This document shows positions 50,700 through 58,465 of a DNA stretch of 64,000 nucleotides, piece by piece (the stretch's first letter is position 1; every line of letters starts with the position of its first letter). Source of the stretch: JAQBQB01 sp963757185 (GTDB lineage Bacteria > Gemmatimonadota > Gemmatimonadetes > Gemmatimonadales > Gemmatimonadaceae); contig CAVWQI010000005.1 of NCBI GenBank assembly GCA_963757185.1, positions 124,001 to 188,000 of the forward strand, given 5' to 3'. The notes under the pieces are model-generated. The model was given only the letters and a program-made list of their open reading frames with translations, was not told the DNA's origin and made no database searches. A program made the position numbers and the translations under genes.

Positions 50700-51625
50700 C
50701 CTTCATCGTCGTTGGAATTGACGGCGGCGCATCGAAGACGCACGCCATCGTGGCCGATCTCACCGGTCGGACGTTGGGCGAGACCGTCGGCCCCGCGAGC
50801 GCGGTGCGGCCGGGGCGCGCCGACGTGTCGGCGGACGTGATCGAGTCCGTCGTGGGCGAGGCCCTCGCCGCGTGCGGCCTCAGCGACACGCCGCGGGCAC
50901 TCGCCATCGGCGTCGCCGGCATCGGGCGAGATACGGAACGCCAACAGCTTTGGCAGGCGCTGGCCGGCCGCGATCTCGCGTCGGAGATCGTGATGCAGTC
51001 CGACTTCAGCATCGCGCTCGACGACGCGTTCGGCGACGGCCCAGGCGTCCTGATTCTAAGCGGCACCGGGTCGGTGGCGTTCGGCCGAGGGCCGACGGGA
51101 GCGACGGCGCGGTGCGGCGGCTGGGGCCCGGTCTTTGGCGACGAGGGGAGCGGCGCATGGATCGGCCGGCGCGCGCTGAGCGTCGTCGCCGCCGCGGCGG
51201 ACGGACGTGAGCCGGAGACCGCGCTCACGGGTGCGATACTGACGGCCGTGGAGCTCGACGAGACGATGGACCTCATCGGTTGGGCCGCTGACGCCACGCC
51301 CGCGCAGTTCGCCACGCTCGCGCCGGTGGTCGTCGGCGTCGCGGAGTCGGGCGATCTTCGCGCGAACGCCGTTCTCACGCTCGCCGTCGAAGAACTGGTG
51401 CTTCACGCGCGTGCGCTCGCGCGAAAGCTGTTCACCGACGAGCGGGCCGCGTTTCCGTTGGCGCTCACGGGTGGAATGCTCGGCCGCGGATCGATGCTGC
51501 GAAAGCGGCTCGAGCATCGCCTCAAGTCGGCGGTGCCTGGCGCGCAGCTTCGGACGGAGCCGGTGATCCCGGCGCGCGGGGCTGTGCGGGCGGCGTTGCG
51601 CGTCGCCGGCGCGGCGGTCGTCTAG
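50696..51625 (+). CDS. BadF/BadG/BcrA/BcrD-type sugar kinase (N-acetylglucosamine/MurNAc kinase-like)
   Basis: A 309-residue actin-fold kinase of the BadF/BcrA family. The phosphate-1 loop is VGIDGGASKTHAIVAD, the GTGS motif (LILSGTGSVAFG) and GGWGPVFGDEGSG follow. This subgroup contains N-acetylglucosamine and N-acetylmuramic acid kinases. With the fused NagB upstream, phosphorylation of imported GlcNAc or MurNAc is the natural role. It overlaps the symporter by 4 bp. Confidence 0.85.
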   Translation: MTFIVVGIDGGASKTHAIVADLTGRTLGETVGPASAVRPGRADVSADVIESVVGEALAACGLSDTPRALAIGVAGIGRDTERQQLWQALAGRDLASEIVMQSDFSIALDDAFGDGPGVLILSGTGSVAFGRGPTGATARCGGWGPVFGDEGSGAWIGRRALSVVAAAADGREPETALTGAILTAVELDETMDLIGWAADATPAQFATLAPVVVGVAESGDLRANAVLTLAVEELVLHARALARKLFTDERAAFPLALTGGMLGRGSMLRKRLEHRLKSAVPGAQLRTEPVIPARGAVRAALRVAGAAVV

Positions 51626-51634
51626 GTCGTCGCG

Positions 51635-52465
51635 TTGGCCGTCGAAGCACACGTAGCGTTTCTCGGCCCCGCCGGCACGTTCACGCATGAAGCCGCACAG
51701 GCGATGTGCGGCCCCGGCGCTCGGTACGACGCCTGTTCCACGATCGACGCCGTTTTCGACGCAGTGCGGCGGAACGACGCGCCAACGGGCGTCGTTCCCA
51801 TCGAGAACTCGACCGAGGGATCGGTGACGCAGGCGCTCGACTGCCTTCTCGAAGGCAACGTGATGATCGCCGGCGAAATGGTTCTCGACATCACCCACTG
51901 CGTCGCGTCGTACGCCGCCGCGCTCTCGGAGGTGGAACGCGTCTACTCGCACCCGCAGGCGCTCGCGCAGTGTCGGCGATGGCTGGCGGCGAACGTCGGG
52001 CAGGCTCGTCTCATCGACGCGCCGTCGACCGCCGCCGCGGTGCGCCACGCCGCCGCGGATCACCTCGGCGCGGCAATCGGAAGCCGGTTTGCCGCCGCTC
52101 TGCACGGCGTACCGGTCCTGCGCGAAGGGATTCAGGACGTCGAACACAACGCGACGCGTTTCGCGCTCCTTGCACCGCACGACGCACCGCGCACCGGCGA
52201 CGACAAGACGACGATCGTGTTCGCCGTTCACGACGAACGCGGCGCTCTGCTGCGCGTGCTCGAGATATTCGACCGAGACGGAATCAATCTGAGTCGAATC
52301 GAGTCGCGGCCCAGCAGGCAGCGGGCATGGGACTACGTATTCGTCGCCGACCTGGAGGGGCACCGGTCGGATGAGAACGTCGCTCGCGCGCTGGGGGTGC
52401 TGCGCGAGAGATGCCCCATGCTAAAGAATCTTGGGAGCTATCCGCGCCATCGTCGGGGCGCGTGA
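51635..52465 (+). CDS. pheA: prephenate dehydratase
   Basis: A 276-residue enzyme that forms phenylpyruvate from prephenate in phenylalanine synthesis. FLGPAGTFTHEAA, VVPIENSTEGSV and VEHNATRFALL (TRF motif) are diagnostic. The C-terminal ACT domain (GALLRVLEIFDRDGINLSRIESRP) is the phenylalanine sensor. No chorismate mutase is fused. The start is TTG at 51635, preceded by AGGT. It closes the + strand run, 10 bp after the kinase, though the pathway is unrelated. Confidence 0.95.
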   Translation: MAVEAHVAFLGPAGTFTHEAAQAMCGPGARYDACSTIDAVFDAVRRNDAPTGVVPIENSTEGSVTQALDCLLEGNVMIAGEMVLDITHCVASYAAALSEVERVYSHPQALAQCRRWLAANVGQARLIDAPSTAAAVRHAAADHLGAAIGSRFAAALHGVPVLREGIQDVEHNATRFALLAPHDAPRTGDDKTTIVFAVHDERGALLRVLEIFDRDGINLSRIESRPSRQRAWDYVFVADLEGHRSDENVARALGVLRERCPMLKNLGSYPRHRRGA

Positions 52466-52510
52466 CGTTCGCGGGTCTCGTCGCTACTCAGGCATCTCGG
52501 ATCGGGGATC

Positions 52511-52632
52511 GAGCCCTGCCGTGAGCATGAGCGTGAGCATGAGCCGGGAGCCAAGCGACAACGGCGCGATTCGCATCGCGCCGTTGCTGTAGCTCAACGC
52601 TCTTGCTCGAGCTCATGCTCGAAGCAGGGCTC
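52511..52632. repeat. nested palindrome between convergent genes
   Basis: Outer arms at 52511-52532 and 52611-52632 are reverse complements at 19 of 22 positions. A perfect 12-bp stem, CAACGGCGCGAT with TCGC loop, lies inside at 52559-52586. A 12-bp unit GTGAGCATGAGC is tandemly duplicated at 52521-52544. The inner hairpin may act as a bidirectional terminator between pheA and the oxidase, though there is no T run. No gene lies in the 215-bp gap. Confidence 0.75.
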
Positions 52633-52680
52633 GCCTCCGAATCCGCGATACTCGTAAGCGCCGAAGCCAACCGAACGTCC

Positions 52681-54939
52681 TCAACTCCATTTCAAATCGA
52701 TCTTCGACAGCGGCAACGATCTCACGCGCTTCCCAGTGATTTCGAATATCGCGTTGCATAGTGCCGGCACGACCGGCGGCAACGCCGGCTCGCCCAACCC
52801 GGTCGGCGCGAACTCGGTGACCTTGAACCAAACGTCGATCGGCGGCGCCTGACGCATGCGCAGCAGCGGGAAGTTGTTGAAGTTCGTCTGCGTCGTGCGG
52901 CCCTTGTCGATCGTGATCTCCTGAGCGAGCGCCTCGGCGATGCCGTCCATCACCGCGCCCTGCGCCTGATTCTCGGCGTTGCTCGGGTTGATGATCTGGC
53001 TGCCGATGTCGCCGACGACCCAGACCTTGTCGACCTTGACCGTTCCGTCCTTCGCCACGGTCGCCTGGACGACCTCGGCGAAGTAGCCGCGATGAGAGAA
53101 GTGGAACGCGGTGCCCATCGCCGTTCCTTTGGGCAGCGACGCGCGGTTGGCCCAGCCTGAACGGTCGCGCACAGCCTCGACGACGCCGCGCATTCGCTTT
53201 CCGTCGAAGGCCGGCGCCTGGAATCCACCTCGTCCGCCGCCGGCGGGTGGAGGTGGCGGCGGCGGGGCCGGCTGCTCGTTCGCCAGCAGATCCAGACGGA
53301 ATTGCAGCGGATCCTTCCCCGCCGCGTGCGCCAACTCATCGATGAACGACTGTACCGCGAACGCGATGCCATTGCTCCCCGGGGCGCGCAGCGCGCCAGT
53401 CGGCACACCGAGCGGCATCAGCGACTGGTCGATGACGAAATTGGGGATGAATCGCGCGGGGAATTCGGCCGCGCCAAGATTCGCGCTCGACGCCGTACGG
53501 CCGTTCTCGCCGAACGACACGAAGTGGTCGCGCCACGCGGTGAGCGCGCCGTTCGCGTCGACGCCGCCGCTGAAAAAGTGGAAGCCGGCCGGCCGATATG
53601 GATCGTGCTGGATGTCGTCCTCGCGCGACCACAGGAGCTTCACCGGAACGTTCGGGAGCTGCTTGGCGATCGCCGCCGCTTCGACCATGTAGTCGTTGGC
53701 GAGCCGTCGCCCGAAGCCGCCGCCGGACCGCGTGATGTGGATCGTGATGTCGTCCTGCTTGATGCCGAGCGTCTGCGCCACGAGTCCGCGGCCGCCCTGC
53801 GGTTGCTGCGTGGGCGACCAGAGCTCGAGCTTCCCGTCCTTGAACAGCGCCGTGGTGTTCTGAGGCTCGAGGGGCGCGTGCGAGATGAACGGATAGAAGT
53901 ACCCCGCCTCGACCGTCTTCGCCGCGCTCTTCATCGCGCCGTCGAAGTCGCCGTCCTTTCGCAAATTCTGCTGCGCCGGCTGCTTCGAGAGGGCCTGCGC
54001 CTGCGAGGCGAAGCTCTCGCTGCTCTGCGACGCCGTCGGCCCCTCGTCCCATTGAACGACGAGCTTCTTTCGCGCCTGCTGGATGAGCCACCAGTTGTCG
54101 CCGACTAACGCGACACCGGAGAGAAGTCCCATCAATCCGCCCTGCTCGCCCTGATCGACGACGAACGCGTGCTTCACGCCCGGCTGCGCCTTCATCTCGT
54201 CGAGATTCGCGCCTGTCGCCTTGCCGGCGAACACGGGGCACTTCACGTAGCTCGCGTAGAGCAATCCTGGCATCGTGATGTCGATGCCGAACATCGGCTT
54301 CCCGGTCACGATGTTCCGCACGTCGACGCCGGTCACACGCGTGCCGATGATCTTGAAATCCTTCGGGTCTTTCAGCTTCACCGTCGCGAGATCGGGCGCC
54401 GGCAGCGTCGCCGCCTTCGAGGCGAGCTCACCGTACGTCGCCTTGCGGCCGCTCTTGCGGTGCAGCACCACGCCTTCGGACGTCTCGAGCTCGGACTCCG
54501 GCACGTTGAGCGTCTGCGCCGCGGCGGCGACCAACATCGCGCGACCCGCCGCGCCGACCTGGCGCATCGGCATCCAGTTGGTCGGCGTCGCCGTGCTGCC
54601 GCCGGCGCTCTGCGCCTGGAATTTGGTCGTATCGAGCGGCGCCTGTTCGATGCGCACATCCTTCCACGCCACGTCGAGTTCGTCCGCGATGATCATCGGC
54701 AGCATCGTCTTCACGCCCTGACCGATCTCCGGGTTCTTGGCGATGATCGTGACGATGCCGTCCGGCGTGATGCGGATGAAGTTCCCGAGCGCCGTCTCGG
54801 CCGCTGTCGGTGTGAGCGCGAACGCTTCGGCCGTTTCGCCGAGCTTGACGTAGGCGCCTAGCAGAATGCCGCCGCCGGCGAGCGCGGTGACACGCAGGAA
54901 CGAGCGCCGGTCGACTGTCGAATTGAGCGTCGTGGTCAT
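52681..54939 (-). CDS. aldehyde/xanthine-type molybdenum hydroxylase large subunit (IorB-like)
   Basis: A 752-residue molybdopterin-cytosine-dinucleotide-type subunit of the xanthine dehydrogenase family. A Tat signal (VDRRSFLRVTALAGGG) directs it to the periplasm. The conserved QGVKTMLPMIIADEL and GGFGRRLANDYMVEAA segments and a late GEPALPPVVPALCNAIF are typical of IorB-type subunits. A Pro/Gly-rich insertion (PAPPPPPPPAGGGRGG) is unusual. GGGAGAAG precedes the ATG at 54939, preferred over the much longer frame. The substrate is unknown. Confidence 0.88.
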   Translation of the reverse strand: MTTTLNSTVDRRSFLRVTALAGGGILLGAYVKLGETAEAFALTPTAAETALGNFIRITPDGIVTIIAKNPEIGQGVKTMLPMIIADELDVAWKDVRIEQAPLDTTKFQAQSAGGSTATPTNWMPMRQVGAAGRAMLVAAAAQTLNVPESELETSEGVVLHRKSGRKATYGELASKAATLPAPDLATVKLKDPKDFKIIGTRVTGVDVRNIVTGKPMFGIDITMPGLLYASYVKCPVFAGKATGANLDEMKAQPGVKHAFVVDQGEQGGLMGLLSGVALVGDNWWLIQQARKKLVVQWDEGPTASQSSESFASQAQALSKQPAQQNLRKDGDFDGAMKSAAKTVEAGYFYPFISHAPLEPQNTTALFKDGKLELWSPTQQPQGGRGLVAQTLGIKQDDITIHITRSGGGFGRRLANDYMVEAAAIAKQLPNVPVKLLWSREDDIQHDPYRPAGFHFFSGGVDANGALTAWRDHFVSFGENGRTASSANLGAAEFPARFIPNFVIDQSLMPLGVPTGALRAPGSNGIAFAVQSFIDELAHAAGKDPLQFRLDLLANEQPAPPPPPPPAGGGRGGFQAPAFDGKRMRGVVEAVRDRSGWANRASLPKGTAMGTAFHFSHRGYFAEVVQATVAKDGTVKVDKVWVVGDIGSQIINPSNAENQAQGAVMDGIAEALAQEITIDKGRTTQTNFNNFPLLRMRQAPPIDVWFKVTEFAPTGLGEPALPPVVPALCNAIFEITGKRVRSLPLSKIDLKWS

Positions 54940-54956
54940 TGGCGTCTTCTCCCGGC

Positions 54957-55445
54957 TCACGGATTGCCGCTCGAGCGCGAGCCGACCGCCGCCGGCATCT
55001 GCGCTGCACGGTGAATCGCCTGGCGAATGCGGAGATAGGTCGCGCACCGACAGATGTTGCCGTTCATCGCGGCATCGATGTCCGCGTCGGTCGGATTCGG
55101 CTTGCTCGCGAGGAGCGCGGACGCCGACATGAGCTGGCCGGCCTGACAGTAGCCGCATTGCGGGACGTCCAGCTCTTCCCACGCGCGCTGCAGCGGATGA
55201 GATCCGTCCGGCGACAACCCTTCGACCGTCGTGACTTCGGTACCCGCCACCGTCGACGCGCGCCGCTGGCACGAACGGATCGGCGTACCGTTCACCTGCA
55301 CCGTGCAAGCGCCGCACTGGGCGACGCCGCAGCCGAACTTCGTGCCCTTGAGGTCGAGTACGTCCCGAAGCACCCACAACAGGGGCATGTCGTCCGGGAC
55401 GTCGACCGAAGTCGGCTTGCCGTTGACCTTGAAGGAGATGGCCAT
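54957..55445 (-). CDS. 2Fe-2S small subunit of molybdenum hydroxylase (IorA-like)
   Basis: A 162-residue subunit carrying two [2Fe-2S] clusters. Plant-type cluster cysteines are C39, C44, C47 and C59 (KFGCGVAQCGACTVQ); the second cluster uses C97, C100, C132 and C134 (QCGYCQAGQ, NICRC). It lies 17 bp upstream of the large subunit, so IorA and IorB form one transcript. GAGGAG precedes the ATG at 55445. Cofactor-insertion helper XdhC is not in the window. Confidence 0.93.
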   Translation of the reverse strand: MAISFKVNGKPTSVDVPDDMPLLWVLRDVLDLKGTKFGCGVAQCGACTVQVNGTPIRSCQRRASTVAGTEVTTVEGLSPDGSHPLQRAWEELDVPQCGYCQAGQLMSASALLASKPNPTDADIDAAMNGNICRCATYLRIRQAIHRAAQMPAAVGSRSSGNP

Positions 55446-55481
55446 CGGAGACTCCTCGCTTGATTGTCTGCCTATCAGACC

Positions 55482-55538
55482 ACCGGTCTCTGGTCTCTGG
55501 TTTCGGGAAAACCCGGAGACCGGAGACCTGAGACCGGT
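55482..55538 (-). repeat. long palindrome after symporter gene
   Basis: Arms 55482-55507 and 55512-55538 (GGTCTC-rich, starting ACCGGTCTC) form a near-perfect stem with three mismatches and one bulge around a 4-nt loop. It begins 13 bp beyond the stop of the symporter gene (55551) on the minus strand, so it could end or stabilise that transcript. There is no T run. Confidence 0.65.
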
Positions 55539-55550
55539 GACCAAACCCCT

Positions 55551-56915
55551 CTACACCGCGCTGACCGGCGGGACCCTAAGCGGCTCGCCCGCCAACGCAT
55601 CCGCCGCCGGCGTCGACGACACCGGCCGGTCGAAATCACCTTCCCAACGTGCCATGACGACCGTCGCCAGGCAATTCCCGATGACGTTGAGCGACGTGCG
55701 CGCCATGTCCATCAGGGCGTCGACTCCAAGGATGACGGCCACGGCCTGAAGGGGCAAGCCGAATTGCGACAGCGCTCCCGACAATATCACGAGCGCGGCC
55801 CTCGGCACCGCCGCCACGCCTTTGCTGGTGAGCATCAGCGTCAGCATCATGACCAGCTGCGCGGAGATCGGCATGTCGATCCCCGCCGCCTGCGCCGCGA
55901 ACACCGACGCGAGAGACAGATACAGCGTGCTGCCGTCCAAGTTGAACGAGTAGCCCGTCGGCAGCACGAACGCCACGATGCGCCGCGGCACTCCCAGTTG
56001 CTCCATCCGCTCCATGGCCAGCGGGAACGCGGCCTCCGACGACGCCGTCGTGAACGCGATGAGCCACGGCTCGCGAACCGCCCGCACGAACCGTCCGAGC
56101 GGGACGCGGAAGATGAGCGCGATAGGCAGCAGCACGAACAGCGCGAACACGATGAGCGACCCGTAGAGCGTCGCGACGAGAATTCCGAGGTTCCGGAGAA
56201 CGCCGAGCCCGCTCTTCGACACGGTGACCGCGATGGCGGCGCCGATACCAATCGGTGCGTACACCATGACGATGCCGACGAACTTGAACATCACTTCCGA
56301 CAGGCTCTCGCAGGCGCTGAGCATGAACGATTTGCCCGGCCCCTGCACTTGCGACAGCGCGACGGCGAAGATGATCGCGAAGAACACGATCTGGAGCACC
56401 TGATTCGTGCTCGCCGCCTCGAAGAAGCTCTGCGGGACCGTGTGCTCGATCACCCCGGTGAGCGTCGTGTGCGTCGCGGCGAGCTCGGCGCCTTCTTTGG
56501 CCGACACGGCGCCCAGGTCCACCCCTTTCCCCGGCTTGATCACGTTGACGGCGATGAGGCCGACGGCCAGCGCGAGCGTCGTCACGAGCTCGAAGTAGAC
56601 GATCGAGCGCAGCGCCAACCGGCCCACGCGCTTCATGTCGTCGCCGTGCCCGGCGATGCCGACGACGAGCGTCGCGAACAGCAGCGGGACGATCAACGAC
56701 TTGATCATCCGCAGGAAGACCGACGACAGAACGTTCAGGTCGGACGCGGCCCACCCATGATGGACGTCGCGCGCGGAGTCGGGGAACAGCCATCCGACCA
56801 GAATCCCGACGACCATCGAGACGATGATCCACTGCGACAGCGAGATGCGTCGCAGGAAGGACTTCGGCGCAGTGCTTTTCGGCGGCGGTGCGTATGCGGT
56901 GGAGTCGTGCATCAT
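55551..56915 (-). CDS. dicarboxylate/amino acid:cation symporter (DAACS family)
   Basis: A 454-residue glutamate/aspartate/C4-dicarboxylate:cation symporter. TTASSEAAFPLAMERMEQLG, the NLDGSTLYLSLASVFAAQA block and MDMARTSLNVIGNCLA are hallmarks of the GltP/DctA fold. About eight membrane helices and two re-entrant hairpins are expected. It lies 23 bp after an amino-acid permease. Substrate preference cannot be told from sequence. Confidence 0.92.
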   Translation of the reverse strand: MMHDSTAYAPPPKSTAPKSFLRRISLSQWIIVSMVVGILVGWLFPDSARDVHHGWAASDLNVLSSVFLRMIKSLIVPLLFATLVVGIAGHGDDMKRVGRLALRSIVYFELVTTLALAVGLIAVNVIKPGKGVDLGAVSAKEGAELAATHTTLTGVIEHTVPQSFFEAASTNQVLQIVFFAIIFAVALSQVQGPGKSFMLSACESLSEVMFKFVGIVMVYAPIGIGAAIAVTVSKSGLGVLRNLGILVATLYGSLIVFALFVLLPIALIFRVPLGRFVRAVREPWLIAFTTASSEAAFPLAMERMEQLGVPRRIVAFVLPTGYSFNLDGSTLYLSLASVFAAQAAGIDMPISAQLVMMLTLMLTSKGVAAVPRAALVILSGALSQFGLPLQAVAVILGVDALMDMARTSLNVIGNCLATVVMARWEGDFDRPVSSTPAADALAGEPLRVPPVSAV

Positions 56916-56938
56916 GGCCCCCCTTTGTCGCTAGGCTC

Positions 56939-58453
56939 CTAGGCGCGCCTCGCCGGCACGATCGGTCCCGTCCCGCGGCGCAGCGTGGAATGCGTGTACC
57001 CGTACGCGAAATACAGCACGAGCCCGATCACGAGCCACCAACCGAATCGGACCCACGCCAGGCTCGGCAACCCGCGCATTACGAATACGCAAAGCGCCGC
57101 GCCGACGAGGCCAACGAAGTGCACGAAGGGCACGCGGAACGGCCTCGGGCGGTCCGGATCGGTGTAGCGGAGCACGATTACCCCGATGCTCACCAGCGCG
57201 AACGCGAACAGCGTCCCGATGTTGGTGAGATCGTACGTCTCACCGGCGTCGCCGATGAGCGACCACAGAGCGACGAAGACACCCGTCACGATCGTCGTCA
57301 TGTACGGCACGTGCGATTTGCCGCTCAACTTGGCGGCCCAGCGCGGGAGTAGCCCGTCGCGCGCCATGGCGAAGAAGATGCGCGGCTGGCCGTACTGGAA
57401 TACCAACAGCACCGCGGCCATCGAGAAAATGGCGCCGAGCGAGACGATCTTGGCGATGCTGGTCATGCCCGTCGCCTTGAGCGCGTATGCCAACGGATCG
57501 GCGGCCGCGCCCAGGTCTTTCGACGGCACCATGCCCGTGAGAACGGCGCCGATGATGATGTAGATGACCGTGCAGATGGCCAGTCCGCCAAGAATGCCGA
57601 TCGGCAAATTCCGTTGCGGGTTCTTCGTCTCTTCGGCCGCGGTCGAGATCGCGTCGAACCCGATGTAGGCGAAGAACACGATCGCCGCGCCCTGGTGGAT
57701 CCCGCGGAATCCGTTCGGCGCGAACGGGTGGTAGTTCGCCCGGTTGATGTGGCCGAGCCCCATCACGATGAACAGCGTCAGCACGATCAGCTTCACGGCG
57801 ACCATGATGTTGTTCGCACGAGCGCTCTCGCGAACGCCGAGCAACAACAGCCACGTGATCAGCATGACGATCGAGAACGCCGGCACGTTGATCAGGATCG
57901 GGATGTTTCCGATGTGCGGCGCGCTGGTGAGCAGCCCGTGCACCTTGGGGTCGGAGCTCAGCAGCGCCGTCCTGTAGCCCGTCGTCAGCCAATCAGGAAT
58001 GTGAACCCAATCGCCGACGAGCGACTTGAAGTAGTCGCCCCACGAGATCGCGACGGCCACGTTCCCCACCGCGTACTCGAGGATCAAGTCCCACCCGATG
58101 ATCCACGCCACCAGCTCGCCGAGCGTCGCGTACGAATACGCGTACGCGCTGCCGGCCTGCGGGATCATCGCCGCCAGCTCGGCATAGCACAAACCTGCCA
58201 ACCCGCAGCACGCGCCGAGGAGCAGGAACGACAGAACGAGCGCCGGCCCTGCTCCTACGCGAATGATCTCGCCGTTCGGGCCGATCTGTCCGGCCGCCGC
58301 CGACCCGATCGAACCAAAGATTCCGGCGCCGATGACGGCACCGATCGCCAACATGATCAGATCGCCGGAGCCCAACGCGCGCTTGAGCGCGTTGGGGTTT
58401 TCTCCCTCGCTGATCAGCTCTGCTATCGGCTTTCGCGAGAAGAGATTCGGCAT
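56939..58453 (-). CDS. APC family amino acid permease
   Basis: A 504-residue permease with about 12 helices. The family signatures are GAVIGAGIFGSIGSAAAGQ and the conserved YAELAAMIPQAGSAYAYSYATLGE, with FFAYIGFDAISTAAEETKNPQRNLP later. This pattern fits the cationic-amino-acid (CAT/YfnA-like) subgroup. It lies 12 bp after the pyrophosphatase gene and upstream of the DAACS symporter, suggesting one transport operon. Confidence 0.9.
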   Translation of the reverse strand: MPNLFSRKPIAELISEGENPNALKRALGSGDLIMLAIGAVIGAGIFGSIGSAAAGQIGPNGEIIRVGAGPALVLSFLLLGACCGLAGLCYAELAAMIPQAGSAYAYSYATLGELVAWIIGWDLILEYAVGNVAVAISWGDYFKSLVGDWVHIPDWLTTGYRTALLSSDPKVHGLLTSAPHIGNIPILINVPAFSIVMLITWLLLLGVRESARANNIMVAVKLIVLTLFIVMGLGHINRANYHPFAPNGFRGIHQGAAIVFFAYIGFDAISTAAEETKNPQRNLPIGILGGLAICTVIYIIIGAVLTGMVPSKDLGAAADPLAYALKATGMTSIAKIVSLGAIFSMAAVLLVFQYGQPRIFFAMARDGLLPRWAAKLSGKSHVPYMTTIVTGVFVALWSLIGDAGETYDLTNIGTLFAFALVSIGVIVLRYTDPDRPRPFRVPFVHFVGLVGAALCVFVMRGLPSLAWVRFGWWLVIGLVLYFAYGYTHSTLRRGTGPIVPARRA

Positions 58454-58465
58454 GTCCGGTCTCGG

